From Moritella sp. 5 (GTDB taxonomy: Bacteria > Pseudomonadota > Gammaproteobacteria > Enterobacterales > Moritellaceae), in the NCBI RefSeq assembly GCF_018219455.1, contig NZ_CP056122.1:1674001-1738000 (forward strand): a DNA stretch of 64,000 nt, read 5' to 3'. Position 1 is the first letter of the stretch. Every line of letters starts with the position of its first letter. Below, one piece after another: positions 1 to 9,657 of this stretch. The notes below the pieces were generated by a model. That model had not been told where the DNA came from, searched no databases, and saw only the letters and a list, made by a program, of their open reading frames with translations. Position numbers and translations under genes: made by a program.

Positions 1-8
1 ATAACTCG

Positions 9-3000
9 ATGACTAAGGCGATCTCTTTTGCCACATCGACACTGGATTTGTCGCAACTAGCCCCGGCTTACAGGGCTAAACCTGGTGAGTTATTAACTGA
101 AGCAAAGCAGAACTATAATGATTGGCTCTACAGCGTAAATGATATCGGTAAACCATTAACTGGCTTTTTGGTGCCCACGTTTAATTTTTGTGGTGTTGTG
201 TTTTCAACCCCTGAGTATAAAAATGTTAACGTCTCTTTGCTGCGATTTAATGACAAATCCGAAGACCCTGAAACATTATTGGCGCAATCAACTGCAACAT
301 TGAAAGAGGGAAAAAAGCGACCTTGTGCGTTATTACAAGTTGACCCCGAAACATTTGTCGATGGTATGTATACATTACGTATTGTATTTAATCGTCGTGA
401 ATTGGGAGAAATGCCTGCATTTTTAGATGATGTAAAAAATGTTGTAAAGGAGCGAAATGAAGAAGGTTTGTTAATGTCTGTCACTTACGAACTTCGTGAA
501 TACATCTCTTTAAGTCAAGTCGGCGCATTTGGAAAGTTAGCTGTTGTATGCGGTGACATGATCTCCCTTGAAGAATCCCTGATGAATCAATTCCCTGAAT
601 ACATGACCGGATTGCAGCAGTACAAACAAGGGGAGGTAGACAAACTGGAAGCCGTGGGCAGCATAGCGGAAATGAGTGGTGCGATTTGGGAAATAGCAAA
701 AAAATCAGGGCTTAATATTGCTGATACTGGGCTTAATATCGCGTTAGATCCTGATTCAAAAATGGATGCAATGGGAGCCCTTGCAAATACGCTCTGGTCG
801 CAAGTCGATAAAAAAACCTTACCCGATGCCATGGTATCAGGTCTTGAATTTATGTTTGGCATATCATCGACCAAAGCGGCATTTGATGCACTGCAAGAGA
901 TCCGTACCGCAGACACGCTAAACAAAGCAAGAATGCTTGGTGCCGGTGCATTGTTTCGTAATTATATCTTAAATACCAAAAAATTCATTGAGAATGTGGG
1001 TAACCCTATTCGAAATGGTCAATATGGAGTGTTGGCTAGTCGATTACCGAGAAGTTGGTTTCTTAACGGTGTAACCGGCTGGCGTCCAGCGTTATCGTCA
1101 CTCGGCTTTACAGGACTCAATGCGGTAAGTTCATTTTATGCCATGGCTGATTTAGCGGATAAAAACAAACAGCTCGAACTAGCTGAAAAGCTCACCAAAA
1201 AGCGTAAAGCAGAAGTAAATGATGTCGCTACTCATTACCTGAAACTTATTCCGGTTTGGAGCAAGCAACGCAAGTCTGGTGAAGATATATTACAAACACT
1301 ATTAGATAAAGTCACTGCAGAAAAAGCAAGCAGTGACGAAAACGTCTCATTATTCCAAGATGGGCGTGGCGCAGGGCTTAAACTGCTATTTAATTTTGAT
1401 GTCGGTATTGTTGAAGATAAAGGGTCCCTTGATTACCTAGAAGAACTTGCTGAAGTCATGAATGAACATCTAAATATAGAGATTGAGATCGAAGGACATA
1501 CTGACCAAAACGGCACTAGTGGTTATAACTTAAAACTTTCATTCGAGCGTGCTAACACCGTTGCAAATAAATTTAAGAATATTACTAAGTTCGGAGAGCG
1601 AGTCAAGGTCGCAGCTTACGGAGAGAGCAAAGTCATTGTGCAAGCCAGTGGTGATGATATTAATCGTGATAATCCCGCGTTGAAGAATAATCGCCGTGTT
1701 GAAGTCCGTATTTATGTATCAGAGTTAGCATTACGTTTACCGCCAAGTCGCAGTGGATTTCGAGCAATGGAGTTGACTCGACTTAGTGAAATGACCGCGC
1801 TTAACAGTGAACAGGCATTGGAAAGAGAGTTAGCGCTTGCTTTGTTTGAAAGTGCTGTTGGCGTTAGCTGTTTTATCCCAGGCCTTGCTGTTGGAGCAAA
1901 AGGGGTCTTGCTGGTAAAAGAAAGTACCGGTTTGATTAAATCCGCGAGTCAGGTATTAGATGCGACGTTATTGGATTATTACTTTAAGCAATCTAACGAC
2001 AGAATGAGTAAAATAAACAGTCTAGATAAACTTGCTCTACAAAGTAAGATGATGTTGCGAGAACTCAGTGAGATTGATGAGCAACTTGGAGAACACGATT
2101 TTTCTACAGTCAAAGATTTAAGTGAGCATCTTAGTAGTTCTAATGTTGCAAAAGAACTCATTAAGCGTTACAAAATGCGTGCATTAGCATTAAATGGTTT
2201 ATTCGTTTTAATTGCTAAATGTGCGCGGGATAAGAACATTGCTAAATATGATATAGAAGGCTATATCAAAACCTATATTGACAATGATGCTTGGATATTA
2301 CATAGCTATAACGTTGATAGCTTAGCCACTGTGTGGGAGCAGCAGCTATTGTCCGACAGGATGAAAAAAGCATATGAAGCTATGTACCCTGTTAAAAAAG
2401 GTAGCAATTTTATATCTGGTTACTCGACGGTTGAACCTAAATATACAGATTATAAAAATTACGGTATTGAGTATACAAGTACAAAAGGGGCTTTTAATCG
2501 GGCTTTCCCAGTTCAAAATAAACTGTTTAAGCAAGATAAAACAGATGGGCTATATAGTTTAGTTAAACATATGCATCCTTTTGAACGTGTCGTTAAGCAT
2601 GAGGAAATTGGTTTTATACGTTTGTTAGTTGCAGAACCCCATGATTTAGAACCTTATGGTTCGGAGCATTGGGTTACTTATGCGAACTGGTTTAAGCAAA
2701 GAACAGCTGCAGGAAAAGTTGCAAGGTTATCGCCATTCCATCGAATGAAATGGCAGCTTGTACTGTGGAAAAGTGATCAAGATGATTTAAATCAGCAAAT
2801 ATTCCAGGCTAATATTGGCTACCGCCGAGAGTTATTTGGGTTTGATGTTGGCGGACCTAAATTCAACACATTATTCCACCCGATGGCATTGACTGATTTT
2901 TCTGTCGATTGTGATAATGAGCTAGCGGATTTTTTTAATAATGAGCATAATAATCCAGATATTAGCGACGATGAGCAAGAGGCGCGCTTAGTTGCCACAG

Positions 3001-4331
3001 AGTTTGAGCCATTTTATTATTGGGGTGATGACATGATTAAGGGGGTTAAACCTTTAGTTGGAGAATCTGAACTGAATAATTATTGGCAGGCTGCAAACCA
3101 AATTTGGCTTACTGATACGATAAAATATTTATTTTCGGATAAAGAAAAACTATTGGCAATGTATACTGCTGAAGGCGGATTTAGACAAATGGAATATGCT
3201 TTTAGCCTAATCGGTAAAACATATAATATTGACTTATCAACAAACCATATGCCAGCAACAGTAGCAAATGCGAAGGTTACTCAAGCTGCTACATCGTCAC
3301 TACCTGTTGGATTACATGGCGAACATCGTCATCAACTTATGTTGGCAAGTGGCTTTGGAAAAATGCCGCGCACTGTTTGTGAAAGTGATTTACTGATCCC
3401 TGAATTCGTCACTGAAGCTGAAGTGAAGAAAGGTTCGGTAAAAAATATCATTGAAAATCCAGCTGCATGTTATCTCGCAATTACGAGTAACAGCCAGATA
3501 AAATTTATTCCTAAAATGGGCTTGGGTGATTCAATATATCCAGTATTACCCGAATCTGCATTTACTTGGTCGACAGCTTCCCCATTTAAAATTTCAGCTT
3601 TATTTATTAGTAAAACGCATAATAAGTCTTATTACGAAGATACCGGAAAAGATTGGCGTCGAGTACAAACCTCGCTAGGGCTACATATTGGCGGTTTTGA
3701 TTCGATAATGATGAATTCAGATAAATCAAAAATGCAACAAGGGCCAAGTTATCAAGCTTATATGCGTTATTTGGGTGTATTGAAGAAAGATGCCAAATGG
3801 AGACTCGAAAAAGATGAGAAAACGACTAAGCTGAGTGACTTTGTGACGCAAAGTTTAATTAAATTGAATGACAAGAATGATTTATCAGGCAAGACTGCAT
3901 ATGTTGTTTATGAAGTTGAGTTTGATCTCGATTATGTTTCGCTGTCAGGGAATAAAGTGAAAGGATTAAGGCCGTTTGGTAAGATCCTAAATACGTTTGG
4001 TGATCCAGTTAGTGTAAAAGAAAATGCATATAAGTATTCGCTTTTGAACATATCTCATATCACTCAAACAGGTAGCGCGACTAATACCGCGTTACTATCC
4101 GATTACCAAGTGCGATTGTCAGAAAACGGCAAGTTCATGCCAGCACCATTTTCAGAGATGGGTAAAGCTGGAAACCATAATGTGGGTAAAGACTCGGCTG
4201 TCATCTGGAATGCGCTATCATTAAAGGAGCAAGAAAGTAGGCTGATTGACTGGATCACTGACCCGATAAAGGCGAAAACGGTAGAACCATTACCTCAAGC
4301 GTTAAAGACGATGGTTTCTACTACGTTATAG
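9..4331 (+). CDS. Large T6SS-region protein with an internal OmpA-like domain (candidate effector)
   Basis: I do not recognise this 1440-residue protein as a whole. Residues about 457-570 form an OmpA-C-like peptidoglycan-binding domain: it contains EGHTDQNG, then YN..LS.ERA, and ends in NRRVEVRIY, which are the family's hallmark positions. The domain lies in the middle, with about 870 residues after it, whereas OmpA domains are usually C-terminal. A hydrophobic Gly/Ala-rich stretch follows at about 611-636. No signal peptide is visible at the chosen ATG. The reading frame is open to the window edge and no ribosome site can be judged, so the true start may lie outside. It is convergent with vasH. 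Because it sits in a T6SS locus, carries a cell-wall-binding module and is very large, I infer a secreted effector or a cargo protein of an upstream VgrG. A structural role is possible. The catalytic function is unknown. Confidence 0.6.
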   Translation: MTKAISFATSTLDLSQLAPAYRAKPGELLTEAKQNYNDWLYSVNDIGKPLTGFLVPTFNFCGVVFSTPEYKNVNVSLLRFNDKSEDPETLLAQSTATLKEGKKRPCALLQVDPETFVDGMYTLRIVFNRRELGEMPAFLDDVKNVVKERNEEGLLMSVTYELREYISLSQVGAFGKLAVVCGDMISLEESLMNQFPEYMTGLQQYKQGEVDKLEAVGSIAEMSGAIWEIAKKSGLNIADTGLNIALDPDSKMDAMGALANTLWSQVDKKTLPDAMVSGLEFMFGISSTKAAFDALQEIRTADTLNKARMLGAGALFRNYILNTKKFIENVGNPIRNGQYGVLASRLPRSWFLNGVTGWRPALSSLGFTGLNAVSSFYAMADLADKNKQLELAEKLTKKRKAEVNDVATHYLKLIPVWSKQRKSGEDILQTLLDKVTAEKASSDENVSLFQDGRGAGLKLLFNFDVGIVEDKGSLDYLEELAEVMNEHLNIEIEIEGHTDQNGTSGYNLKLSFERANTVANKFKNITKFGERVKVAAYGESKVIVQASGDDINRDNPALKNNRRVEVRIYVSELALRLPPSRSGFRAMELTRLSEMTALNSEQALERELALALFESAVGVSCFIPGLAVGAKGVLLVKESTGLIKSASQVLDATLLDYYFKQSNDRMSKINSLDKLALQSKMMLRELSEIDEQLGEHDFSTVKDLSEHLSSSNVAKELIKRYKMRALALNGLFVLIAKCARDKNIAKYDIEGYIKTYIDNDAWILHSYNVDSLATVWEQQLLSDRMKKAYEAMYPVKKGSNFISGYSTVEPKYTDYKNYGIEYTSTKGAFNRAFPVQNKLFKQDKTDGLYSLVKHMHPFERVVKHEEIGFIRLLVAEPHDLEPYGSEHWVTYANWFKQRTAAGKVARLSPFHRMKWQLVLWKSDQDDLNQQIFQANIGYRRELFGFDVGGPKFNTLFHPMALTDFSVDCDNELADFFNNEHNNPDISDDEQEARLVATEFEPFYYWGDDMIKGVKPLVGESELNNYWQAANQIWLTDTIKYLFSDKEKLLAMYTAEGGFRQMEYAFSLIGKTYNIDLSTNHMPATVANAKVTQAATSSLPVGLHGEHRHQLMLASGFGKMPRTVCESDLLIPEFVTEAEVKKGSVKNIIENPAACYLAITSNSQIKFIPKMGLGDSIYPVLPESAFTWSTASPFKISALFISKTHNKSYYEDTGKDWRRVQTSLGLHIGGFDSIMMNSDKSKMQQGPSYQAYMRYLGVLKKDAKWRLEKDEKTTKLSDFVTQSLIKLNDKNDLSGKTAYVVYEVEFDLDYVSLSGNKVKGLRPFGKILNTFGDPVSVKENAYKYSLLNISHITQTGSATNTALLSDYQVRLSENGKFMPAPFSEMGKAGNHNVGKDSAVIWNALSLKEQESRLIDWITDPIKAKTVEPLPQALKTMVSTTL

Positions 4332-4390
4332 TCCCCATACGCCGTAGCATACTAAGTCTGCGGTGCTGATGTTTTGTAACTGAGGCTAGC

Positions 4391-4417
4391 AGCGTAGCGT
4401 GCCTAACACGCTGCGCT
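4391..4417. terminator. Hairpin between convergent genes
   Basis: The arms AGCGTAGCGTG and CACGCTGCGCT pair over 11 bp, with one G-T wobble, around a 5-base loop. The hairpin overlaps the stop codon of the minus-strand regulator and lies 60 bases after the end of the plus-strand gene. Neither side has a T-tract, so efficient intrinsic termination is doubtful. It could instead block read-through or protect mRNA 3' ends. Confidence 0.35.
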
Positions 4418-6031
4418 GATGTCATACTTCTTCATCTTGTGGCTAAGCGTGCTTACAGGTAAGCCCAGTTCGTCTGCGACACGCTTGGTTTGCCAATTGT
4501 AAGAGTTGAGATATTTGAGTAACACCTCACGTTCATAATTACCCACTACTTCTTTTAATGATGTCGATGCATCGACGGCAACGTGCTCAAATTCCGCATG
4601 AACAATATTGTCTGAATCGAATGATTGTGGTGCTATTTCATCATTAATTTCGATATGATCAATAATATCGAAGTCAGAAAGCAATACCGCCCGTTCAACG
4701 ATATTACGTAACTCTCGAACATTACCTGGATATGCGTATTGGGTAAGCTGTTTACGTACACGTGGACTCATTACTGGTGAATGCGCAAGTGTTAGCTGCT
4801 TGCTCATTAAGGTGATGAAGTGCTCTGCTAGAGGTAAAATATCTTTGGTGCGCTCGCGTAATGGTGGTAGCGTAACGGGGAATACATTTAAGCGATAAAA
4901 CAGATCTGCTCGGAATCTATTTTGCTTAATCTGTTCCATCAAATTACAGTGTGTTGCTGCAATGACCCTAACATCGATGTGAACTTCTTTGGTACTCCCG
5001 ATCGGGCGTAAGGTTCGTTCTTGTAAAATACGTAATAGTTTAGCTTGTAACAATAATGGCATATCACCAATTTCATCTAAGAAAAGAGTGCCGCCATTTG
5101 CTGCTTCAAATAAGCCTATTTTATCTTTATCCGCCCCAGTAAATGCGCCTTTTTTGTGACCGAATAATTCTGACTCTAACAATTGCTCTGGAATCGCAGC
5201 ACAGTTTTGTATAATAAACGGTTGCGAAGCGCGGGTGGAGTTCTCGTGGATATATTTAGCGACAACTTCTTTACCTGTGCCGGTTTCACCGCGTAGCAAA
5301 ACATCGACCGGAAGGCTAAGGATACGCTGTAAGCGAGACAGTACCTGCTGCATTTCATCACTTTCTGCAATAGGGCCCGAGTGGTCATTGGTTTTACGTT
5401 GTTTAAGCTGCTTGTTTTCTTTTAGTAGCGCTTTGTTATCTTCAGACAAGAGGTTGATTGTTGCATTGTATTGCTCTAACAGTACTGCTTGATGAATACT
5501 TGCCCCTGCTAATTGAGTGAACGAGGTTAAACTTTGTTCGTCATCAATCACTTGCATATCCAATAACACAAGTAAGCCAACGGTTTGCTTTTGGCTATTA
5601 ATTAAAGGCCATGCCAATAGGTTTTGACTTTGCTGCCTTGTTATAAGCTCTACCTCATAAATATGGCTGCAATTGTATCCGTTATATTGGTATAACTCAT
5701 TCACCAAAACAACTTCACCTGTTTGTAATGCATAGCTAAAAGGGTCGTTGTCTTGCAAAGCATTTAAGGTGAGTGGCTGCCAAGCATGGTCGGTTTGAGT
5801 CTTGCCCTCGTTGTGTACGGCGGTTGGCATTAATGATTTTTTGGTTTGATCTAAAACATAGATAATACCATGTTTTGCCATTGTTAACTGACGTGCAGCA
5901 ACCAAAATAGCGTCGAGTGTTGACGCTAATTGGCTGCGATCAGCCAAAGACTGGCTGATCGCAAAGAGTGCATTGTTCAGTTCCTTCGTATTAGCTGAAG
6001 GCATACTGGATGATTCCTTGTTCGTCGACAT
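4403..6031 (-). CDS. vasH: Sigma-54-dependent T6SS transcriptional activator VasH
   Basis: This is a 542-residue bacterial enhancer-binding protein. The N-terminal ~200 residues look like a GAF sensory domain. The central AAA+ domain has Walker A GETGTGKE at about 247-254, the sigma-54-contacting GAFTGA loop at about 294, and Walker B LFLDEIGD. A Fis-type helix-turn-helix closes the protein, ending near RVADELGLPVSTLSHKMKKY. In Vibrio, VasH activates hcp operons through RpoN, and a matching sigma-54 promoter lies upstream of hcp here at 9027-9044. The gene overlaps the end of clpV by 41 bases and is probably translationally coupled to it. A second in-frame Met at 6004 (MPSANTKE) would shorten the overlap to 14 bases and is an equally plausible start. 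Confidence 0.93.
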   Translation of the reverse strand: MSTNKESSSMPSANTKELNNALFAISQSLADRSQLASTLDAILVAARQLTMAKHGIIYVLDQTKKSLMPTAVHNEGKTQTDHAWQPLTLNALQDNDPFSYALQTGEVVLVNELYQYNGYNCSHIYEVELITRQQSQNLLAWPLINSQKQTVGLLVLLDMQVIDDEQSLTSFTQLAGASIHQAVLLEQYNATINLLSEDNKALLKENKQLKQRKTNDHSGPIAESDEMQQVLSRLQRILSLPVDVLLRGETGTGKEVVAKYIHENSTRASQPFIIQNCAAIPEQLLESELFGHKKGAFTGADKDKIGLFEAANGGTLFLDEIGDMPLLLQAKLLRILQERTLRPIGSTKEVHIDVRVIAATHCNLMEQIKQNRFRADLFYRLNVFPVTLPPLRERTKDILPLAEHFITLMSKQLTLAHSPVMSPRVRKQLTQYAYPGNVRELRNIVERAVLLSDFDIIDHIEINDEIAPQSFDSDNIVHAEFEHVAVDASTSLKEVVGNYEREVLLKYLNSYNWQTKRVADELGLPVSTLSHKMKKYDISAAC

Positions 6032-8669
6032 TCACAGTCACTTTAGAATCATTTTCATTTTTACCGTGAGCAAGTAATTGATTTGATAGTTGTGGTAGTA
6101 ATTGTCTATTTATCACAGCATCAATATTACGCGCCCCTGTTTCAGCTAAACGGCAGTTACCCAACACAAACTCAACAAGATCATTATCATAATCCAAGGT
6201 CAGTTTATGATGACTTTCTAAACGTTTAGAGACTGTATTTAATTTGTGATTAATGATATCTGTCATCGCTTTATCTGTTAATGGCAGATAAGGCAACACA
6301 TTCATACGTGCTAATAGCGCAGGTTTAAAATGATTATTTAACGTTGGTCGAATTGCTTCGGCAATGGTCCCTACTTGGATATCGGCTGACTGTTGAACCA
6401 ACGAGACAATTTCGTGGGTAGCGAGATTACTTGTCATTAAAATAAGCGTGTTTTTGAAATCAATAGTGCGGCCTTCACCATCATTTAATGTGCCTTTATC
6501 AAACACTTGATAGAAGAGGTTAAGCACTTCAGGGTCTGCTTTTTCAACTTCATCCAGCAATATGACAGAGTAGGGACGTTGACGAACCGCTTCGGTTAAC
6601 ATGCCTCCCTCACCGTAACCTACATAACCAGGAGGTGAGCCAATTAAACGTGATACGGTGTGTTTCTCTTGGAATTCAGACATGTTAATTGTTGTCATGA
6701 AACGTTCGCCACCAAACATTTGATCTGCGATAGCTCTGGCTGTTTCTGTTTTACCTACACCACTTGGACCAACAAGCAAGAATACACCCGTTGGCGCGTC
6801 TGGATTCACAAGCCCCGCTTTCGCTGTTTGGATACCTTCTGCAAGTGCTGAAATAGCATGCGCTTGCCCTTTGATCGTTTCGGTTAATACCGATTCTAAA
6901 TTTAACGTCGTTGCCGATTCATCTTGCAACATCTTACCCATTGGAATACCAGTCCAATCGGATATGACAAGGCTAATTTCATCAGGACCTACTTCAAAAT
7001 GGACGAGTGGCTGTTTACCACGGCATTGATCAAGTTGTTCCTGTAACGCTTGGATAGCAATACGAACCTCTTGTTCGTTTAGTGATGCTTTATCAGTATT
7101 TTCTGTATCTGTATCTGTATCTGTATCTGTATCTGTATTCTGGCGATCTGCCGCTGGCGTTGTTAGCACATGCAAATGTTTGCGTAGTGCTAACATGTCA
7201 AGAATCAACGTTTTTTCTTTTTGCCATTGCAGATCGAGCGTTTCGAGTTCGGCTTGTGCATCAGCAATTAATTGTTCTAATGCAGGGATCGTAGCGAGAC
7301 GATGTTTGTCACCCGTTTGTTGCAGCTGGTCACGTTTTAAGGCAGATAACTCGCGTTCAGCAGCCGCAATTTTTTGTTGTAGCGTTTCAATTGGTGCGGG
7401 AATCGAATTAAGGCTGATGTTAACACGAGCGCAAGCTGTATCTATAATATCAATGGCTTTATCGGGTAGCTGTCTACCTGTTATATAGCGATCAGATAAG
7501 GTTGCTGCAGCCATGATGGCATCGTCTCTTACATATACATTATGTGATTTTTCATAAATCGGACGTAAGCCGCGAATGATGAGTGCAGCTTCTTCAGGCG
7601 ATGGTTCTTCAAGTTTTACCAGTTGAAAACGACGTGCAAGGGCCGGATCTTTCTCGAAGTATTTCTTGTATTCTGACCAGGTCGTTGCTGCAATGGTCTT
7701 CACTTCGCCACGTGCAAGCGCTGGTTTTAATAAGTTCGCTGCATCACTACCACCTGCTTGATTGCCACCACCAACGAGGGTATGGGCTTCATCAATAAAC
7801 AAAATAATAGGGGTAGGAGAGCGCTTAACTTCATCTAATACAGCATTTAAGCGTTTTTCAAATTCACCTTTAACGCTTGCACCTGCTTGTAACAGACCCA
7901 TATCAAGGCCGTATAACTCTACGCCTTTAAGAATGTCGGGTACGTCACCTTGCACGATTTTTAGGGCTAAGCCTTCAACGACGGCAGTCTTACCAACACC
8001 TGGTTCACCAACTGCTATCGGATTGTTTTTGCGGCGACGAGCCAAAATATCAATGATTTGGCGAATTTCTTTATCACGGCAGAATACCGGGTCGATTTCA
8101 CCTTTACGTGCTTTACCGGTAAAGTCCGTCGTAAATTTACTTAAGGCAGAGCCTTCTTCTCTTGCTGACTCTTGCTCTGTACTTTCACGTTGAGATTCTA
8201 TTGAATTGGTTGTTAACGCAGTAAAGTTACGCTTGATATCTTCAGTATTTATTGATTCGAATAATGAAGCATAACCATGCTGACCATAACGCAGAGGGTT
8301 ACTGACCAGTGTGAGTAATAATCCACCTGTTCGGATTTGTGTCTGCGACAGATCCAGTGAAGATACTAACCATGTCTCTTGTAACCATTCAATTAACAGA
8401 GCTGAGAATACAGGCTTACCACCGTATCCTTTGCTTGAATTATCTAATGAAGATTTAATCGATTGACGCAATAAATGTTCAGAACAATCGTATTGATTAA
8501 GTAATAAATCAAAATCGCTGTTTGGTCTTTCTAATAGGCTTAATAAGTAATGCTCGATCTGAATTTCGGCGGATTGCTCAGAAACTGCTAACGCAGCAGC
8601 ATCTTCTAATGCTGTTTTTGCTATAGGGTGCAAACGCTGTATTAATGAAGATAGGTTTATATTTATCAT
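5991..8669 (-). CDS. clpV: T6SS sheath-disassembly AAA+ ATPase ClpV (TssH)
   Basis: ClpV is the cytoplasmic unfoldase that extracts TssC from contracted sheaths so the machine can be rebuilt. This 892-residue protein has the family layout: an N-domain to about residue 155, a first nucleotide-binding domain with GEPGVGKT at about 221-228 and LFIDEAHTLVGGG, a coiled middle region, and a second nucleotide-binding domain with GPSGVGKTE at about 634. The sequence RLIGSPPGYVGYGEGG and the Walker B VILLDEVEKA also match ClpB/ClpV proteins. The middle region carries an unusual Thr-Asp run encoded by a hexanucleotide repeat. It is the first gene of a minus-strand pair with vasH and is divergent from hcp across 455 bases. 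No strong Shine-Dalgarno sequence precedes the ATG. Confidence 0.97.
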   Translation of the reverse strand: MININLSSLIQRLHPIAKTALEDAAALAVSEQSAEIQIEHYLLSLLERPNSDFDLLLNQYDCSEHLLRQSIKSSLDNSSKGYGGKPVFSALLIEWLQETWLVSSLDLSQTQIRTGGLLLTLVSNPLRYGQHGYASLFESINTEDIKRNFTALTTNSIESQRESTEQESAREEGSALSKFTTDFTGKARKGEIDPVFCRDKEIRQIIDILARRRKNNPIAVGEPGVGKTAVVEGLALKIVQGDVPDILKGVELYGLDMGLLQAGASVKGEFEKRLNAVLDEVKRSPTPIILFIDEAHTLVGGGNQAGGSDAANLLKPALARGEVKTIAATTWSEYKKYFEKDPALARRFQLVKLEEPSPEEAALIIRGLRPIYEKSHNVYVRDDAIMAAATLSDRYITGRQLPDKAIDIIDTACARVNISLNSIPAPIETLQQKIAAAERELSALKRDQLQQTGDKHRLATIPALEQLIADAQAELETLDLQWQKEKTLILDMLALRKHLHVLTTPAADRQNTDTDTDTDTDTENTDKASLNEQEVRIAIQALQEQLDQCRGKQPLVHFEVGPDEISLVISDWTGIPMGKMLQDESATTLNLESVLTETIKGQAHAISALAEGIQTAKAGLVNPDAPTGVFLLVGPSGVGKTETARAIADQMFGGERFMTTINMSEFQEKHTVSRLIGSPPGYVGYGEGGMLTEAVRQRPYSVILLDEVEKADPEVLNLFYQVFDKGTLNDGEGRTIDFKNTLILMTSNLATHEIVSLVQQSADIQVGTIAEAIRPTLNNHFKPALLARMNVLPYLPLTDKAMTDIINHKLNTVSKRLESHHKLTLDYDNDLVEFVLGNCRLAETGARNIDAVINRQLLPQLSNQLLAHGKNENDSKVTVNVDEQGIIQYAFS
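7103..7138. repeat. Hexanucleotide microsatellite inside clpV
   Basis: Six perfect copies of CTGTAT (plus strand) encode alternating Thr-Asp residues in the ClpV middle region. Because each unit is 6 bp, gain or loss of units by slippage keeps the frame and changes linker length two residues at a time. Confidence 0.97.
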
Positions 8670-8905
8670 GTGTTAATAGCTTAGCCTAGTTGTTTGATTT
8701 GATTGCTATTATACGTAAAAAATAAAATCGCGTTTTAAGGGGAGGGGTTTTTGGCTCGTTTACTAGTTAGAATGCAGGTCTATTAATTCAATATGAATGT
8801 AAAATCTACCCTTGTTTAGTTAAAACGATGTTTTATCGCTCATAATGCCCATAATGCTATTCGTAAGGCATTATTTTAAATATGTTTTTTTGTTAGTTTG
8901 GGTTA

Positions 8906-8940
8906 TCACAATAAATTGTTAGCATTCACAATAAGTTGTT
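8906..8940 (+). promoter_or_regulatory. Paired candidate activator sites upstream of hcp
   Basis: TCACAATAAATTGTT at 8906-8920 and TCACAATAAGTTGTT at 8926-8940 are direct repeats spaced exactly 20 bases, about two helical turns. Each has internal ACAA..TTGT dyad symmetry. They lie roughly 115-150 bases upstream of the transcription start predicted from the sigma-54 promoter, the usual place for enhancer-binding-protein sites. VasH, encoded next door, is the obvious candidate, but its binding here is inferred from position and symmetry only. The rest of the 455-base clpV-hcp gap is AT-rich and shows nothing else I can name. I found no matching sigma-54 promoter for clpV. Confidence 0.55.
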
Positions 8941-9026
8941 GTTTAAACGTTAAGTATATTATTGAACTCATACCTTGTTTTGTTTTAAGTTGTTGTTTAT
9001 AGGTTCCTTTATTTTAATTTTTCGAG

Positions 9027-9044
9027 TTGGCATAGCTTTTGCTT
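9027..9044 (+). promoter_or_regulatory. Sigma-54 promoter of hcp
   Basis: TTGGCATAGCTTTTGCTT matches the RpoN consensus (TGGCAC-N5-TTGCW). The GG at 9029-9030 and the GC at 9041-9042 are separated by exactly 10 bases, as required. Transcription should start near 9054, leaving a leader of about 70 bases before hcp. Confidence 0.88.
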
Positions 9045-9124
9045 GTATACCGGTATCGCAGTGATTAGCGATTTGGTCACGATAACTTAATCCACTAAAT
9101 ATTAAATAAAACAAGGAAATACGA

Positions 9125-9643
9125 ATGCCAACTCCAGCTTATATGTCTATCAACGGTGAAACTCAAGGTCATATTACTAAAGATGCATACTCTGCAGATT
9201 CTGTCGGTAACACATGGCAAGAAGCACATATTAACGAATTCTTAGTACAAGAACTTGATCACGTATTAACAGTGCCAAGAGACCCACAAAGTGGTCAACC
9301 AACGGGCCAACGTGTTCATCGTCCTGTTATTGTAACGAAACAACAAGACCGTTGCTCTCCATTGCTTTTCAATTCACTGGTAAGTGGTGAAAAACTACCT
9401 GAGTGTTACATCAACTTTTACCGTACGTCTATCCAAGGTAAGCAAGAGCATTACTATACAATTAAATTGATTGATGCGTTGATTGTTGATATTGATACTC
9501 GTATGGCGCATTGTCAAGATGATGCAACATCAACGCGTGTTGTTGAAGAAGTATTGCAATTAACTTACCGTGCAATCGAAGTAACACACGAAATATGTGG
9601 TACTGCTGGTAACGATGATTGGCGTGCACCTCGCGAAGCTTAA
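9125..9643 (+). CDS. hcp: T6SS tube protein Hcp (TssD)
   Basis: Hcp hexamers stack into the inner tube that is fired through the contractile sheath, and Hcp can also carry small effectors. The 172-residue product has the usual length and family landmarks: an opening MPTPAYMSINGETQGHI, a central HRPVIVTKQQDRCSPLL, then YYTIKLIDA and a conserved C-terminal region. The start is supported by AAGGA seven bases upstream of the ATG. It has its own sigma-54 promoter and is followed by a strong hairpin before vgrG, an arrangement that favours high hcp expression relative to downstream genes. Confidence 0.97.
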   Translation: MPTPAYMSINGETQGHITKDAYSADSVGNTWQEAHINEFLVQELDHVLTVPRDPQSGQPTGQRVHRPVIVTKQQDRCSPLLFNSLVSGEKLPECYINFYRTSIQGKQEHYYTIKLIDALIVDIDTRMAHCQDDATSTRVVEEVLQLTYRAIEVTHEICGTAGNDDWRAPREA

Positions 9644-9657
9644 TTTTAGCTTTGCTG

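Noticed and set aside
7082-7294. Plus-strand frame rich in Leu-Tyr over the clpV hexanucleotide repeat
   Set aside because: Its repeat is the complement of the ClpV Thr-Asp run, and ClpV is unquestionable.
8670-8905. Sigma-54 promoter for clpV on the minus strand
   Set aside because: No GG-N10-GC pair with a reasonable surrounding consensus was found in the correct orientation.
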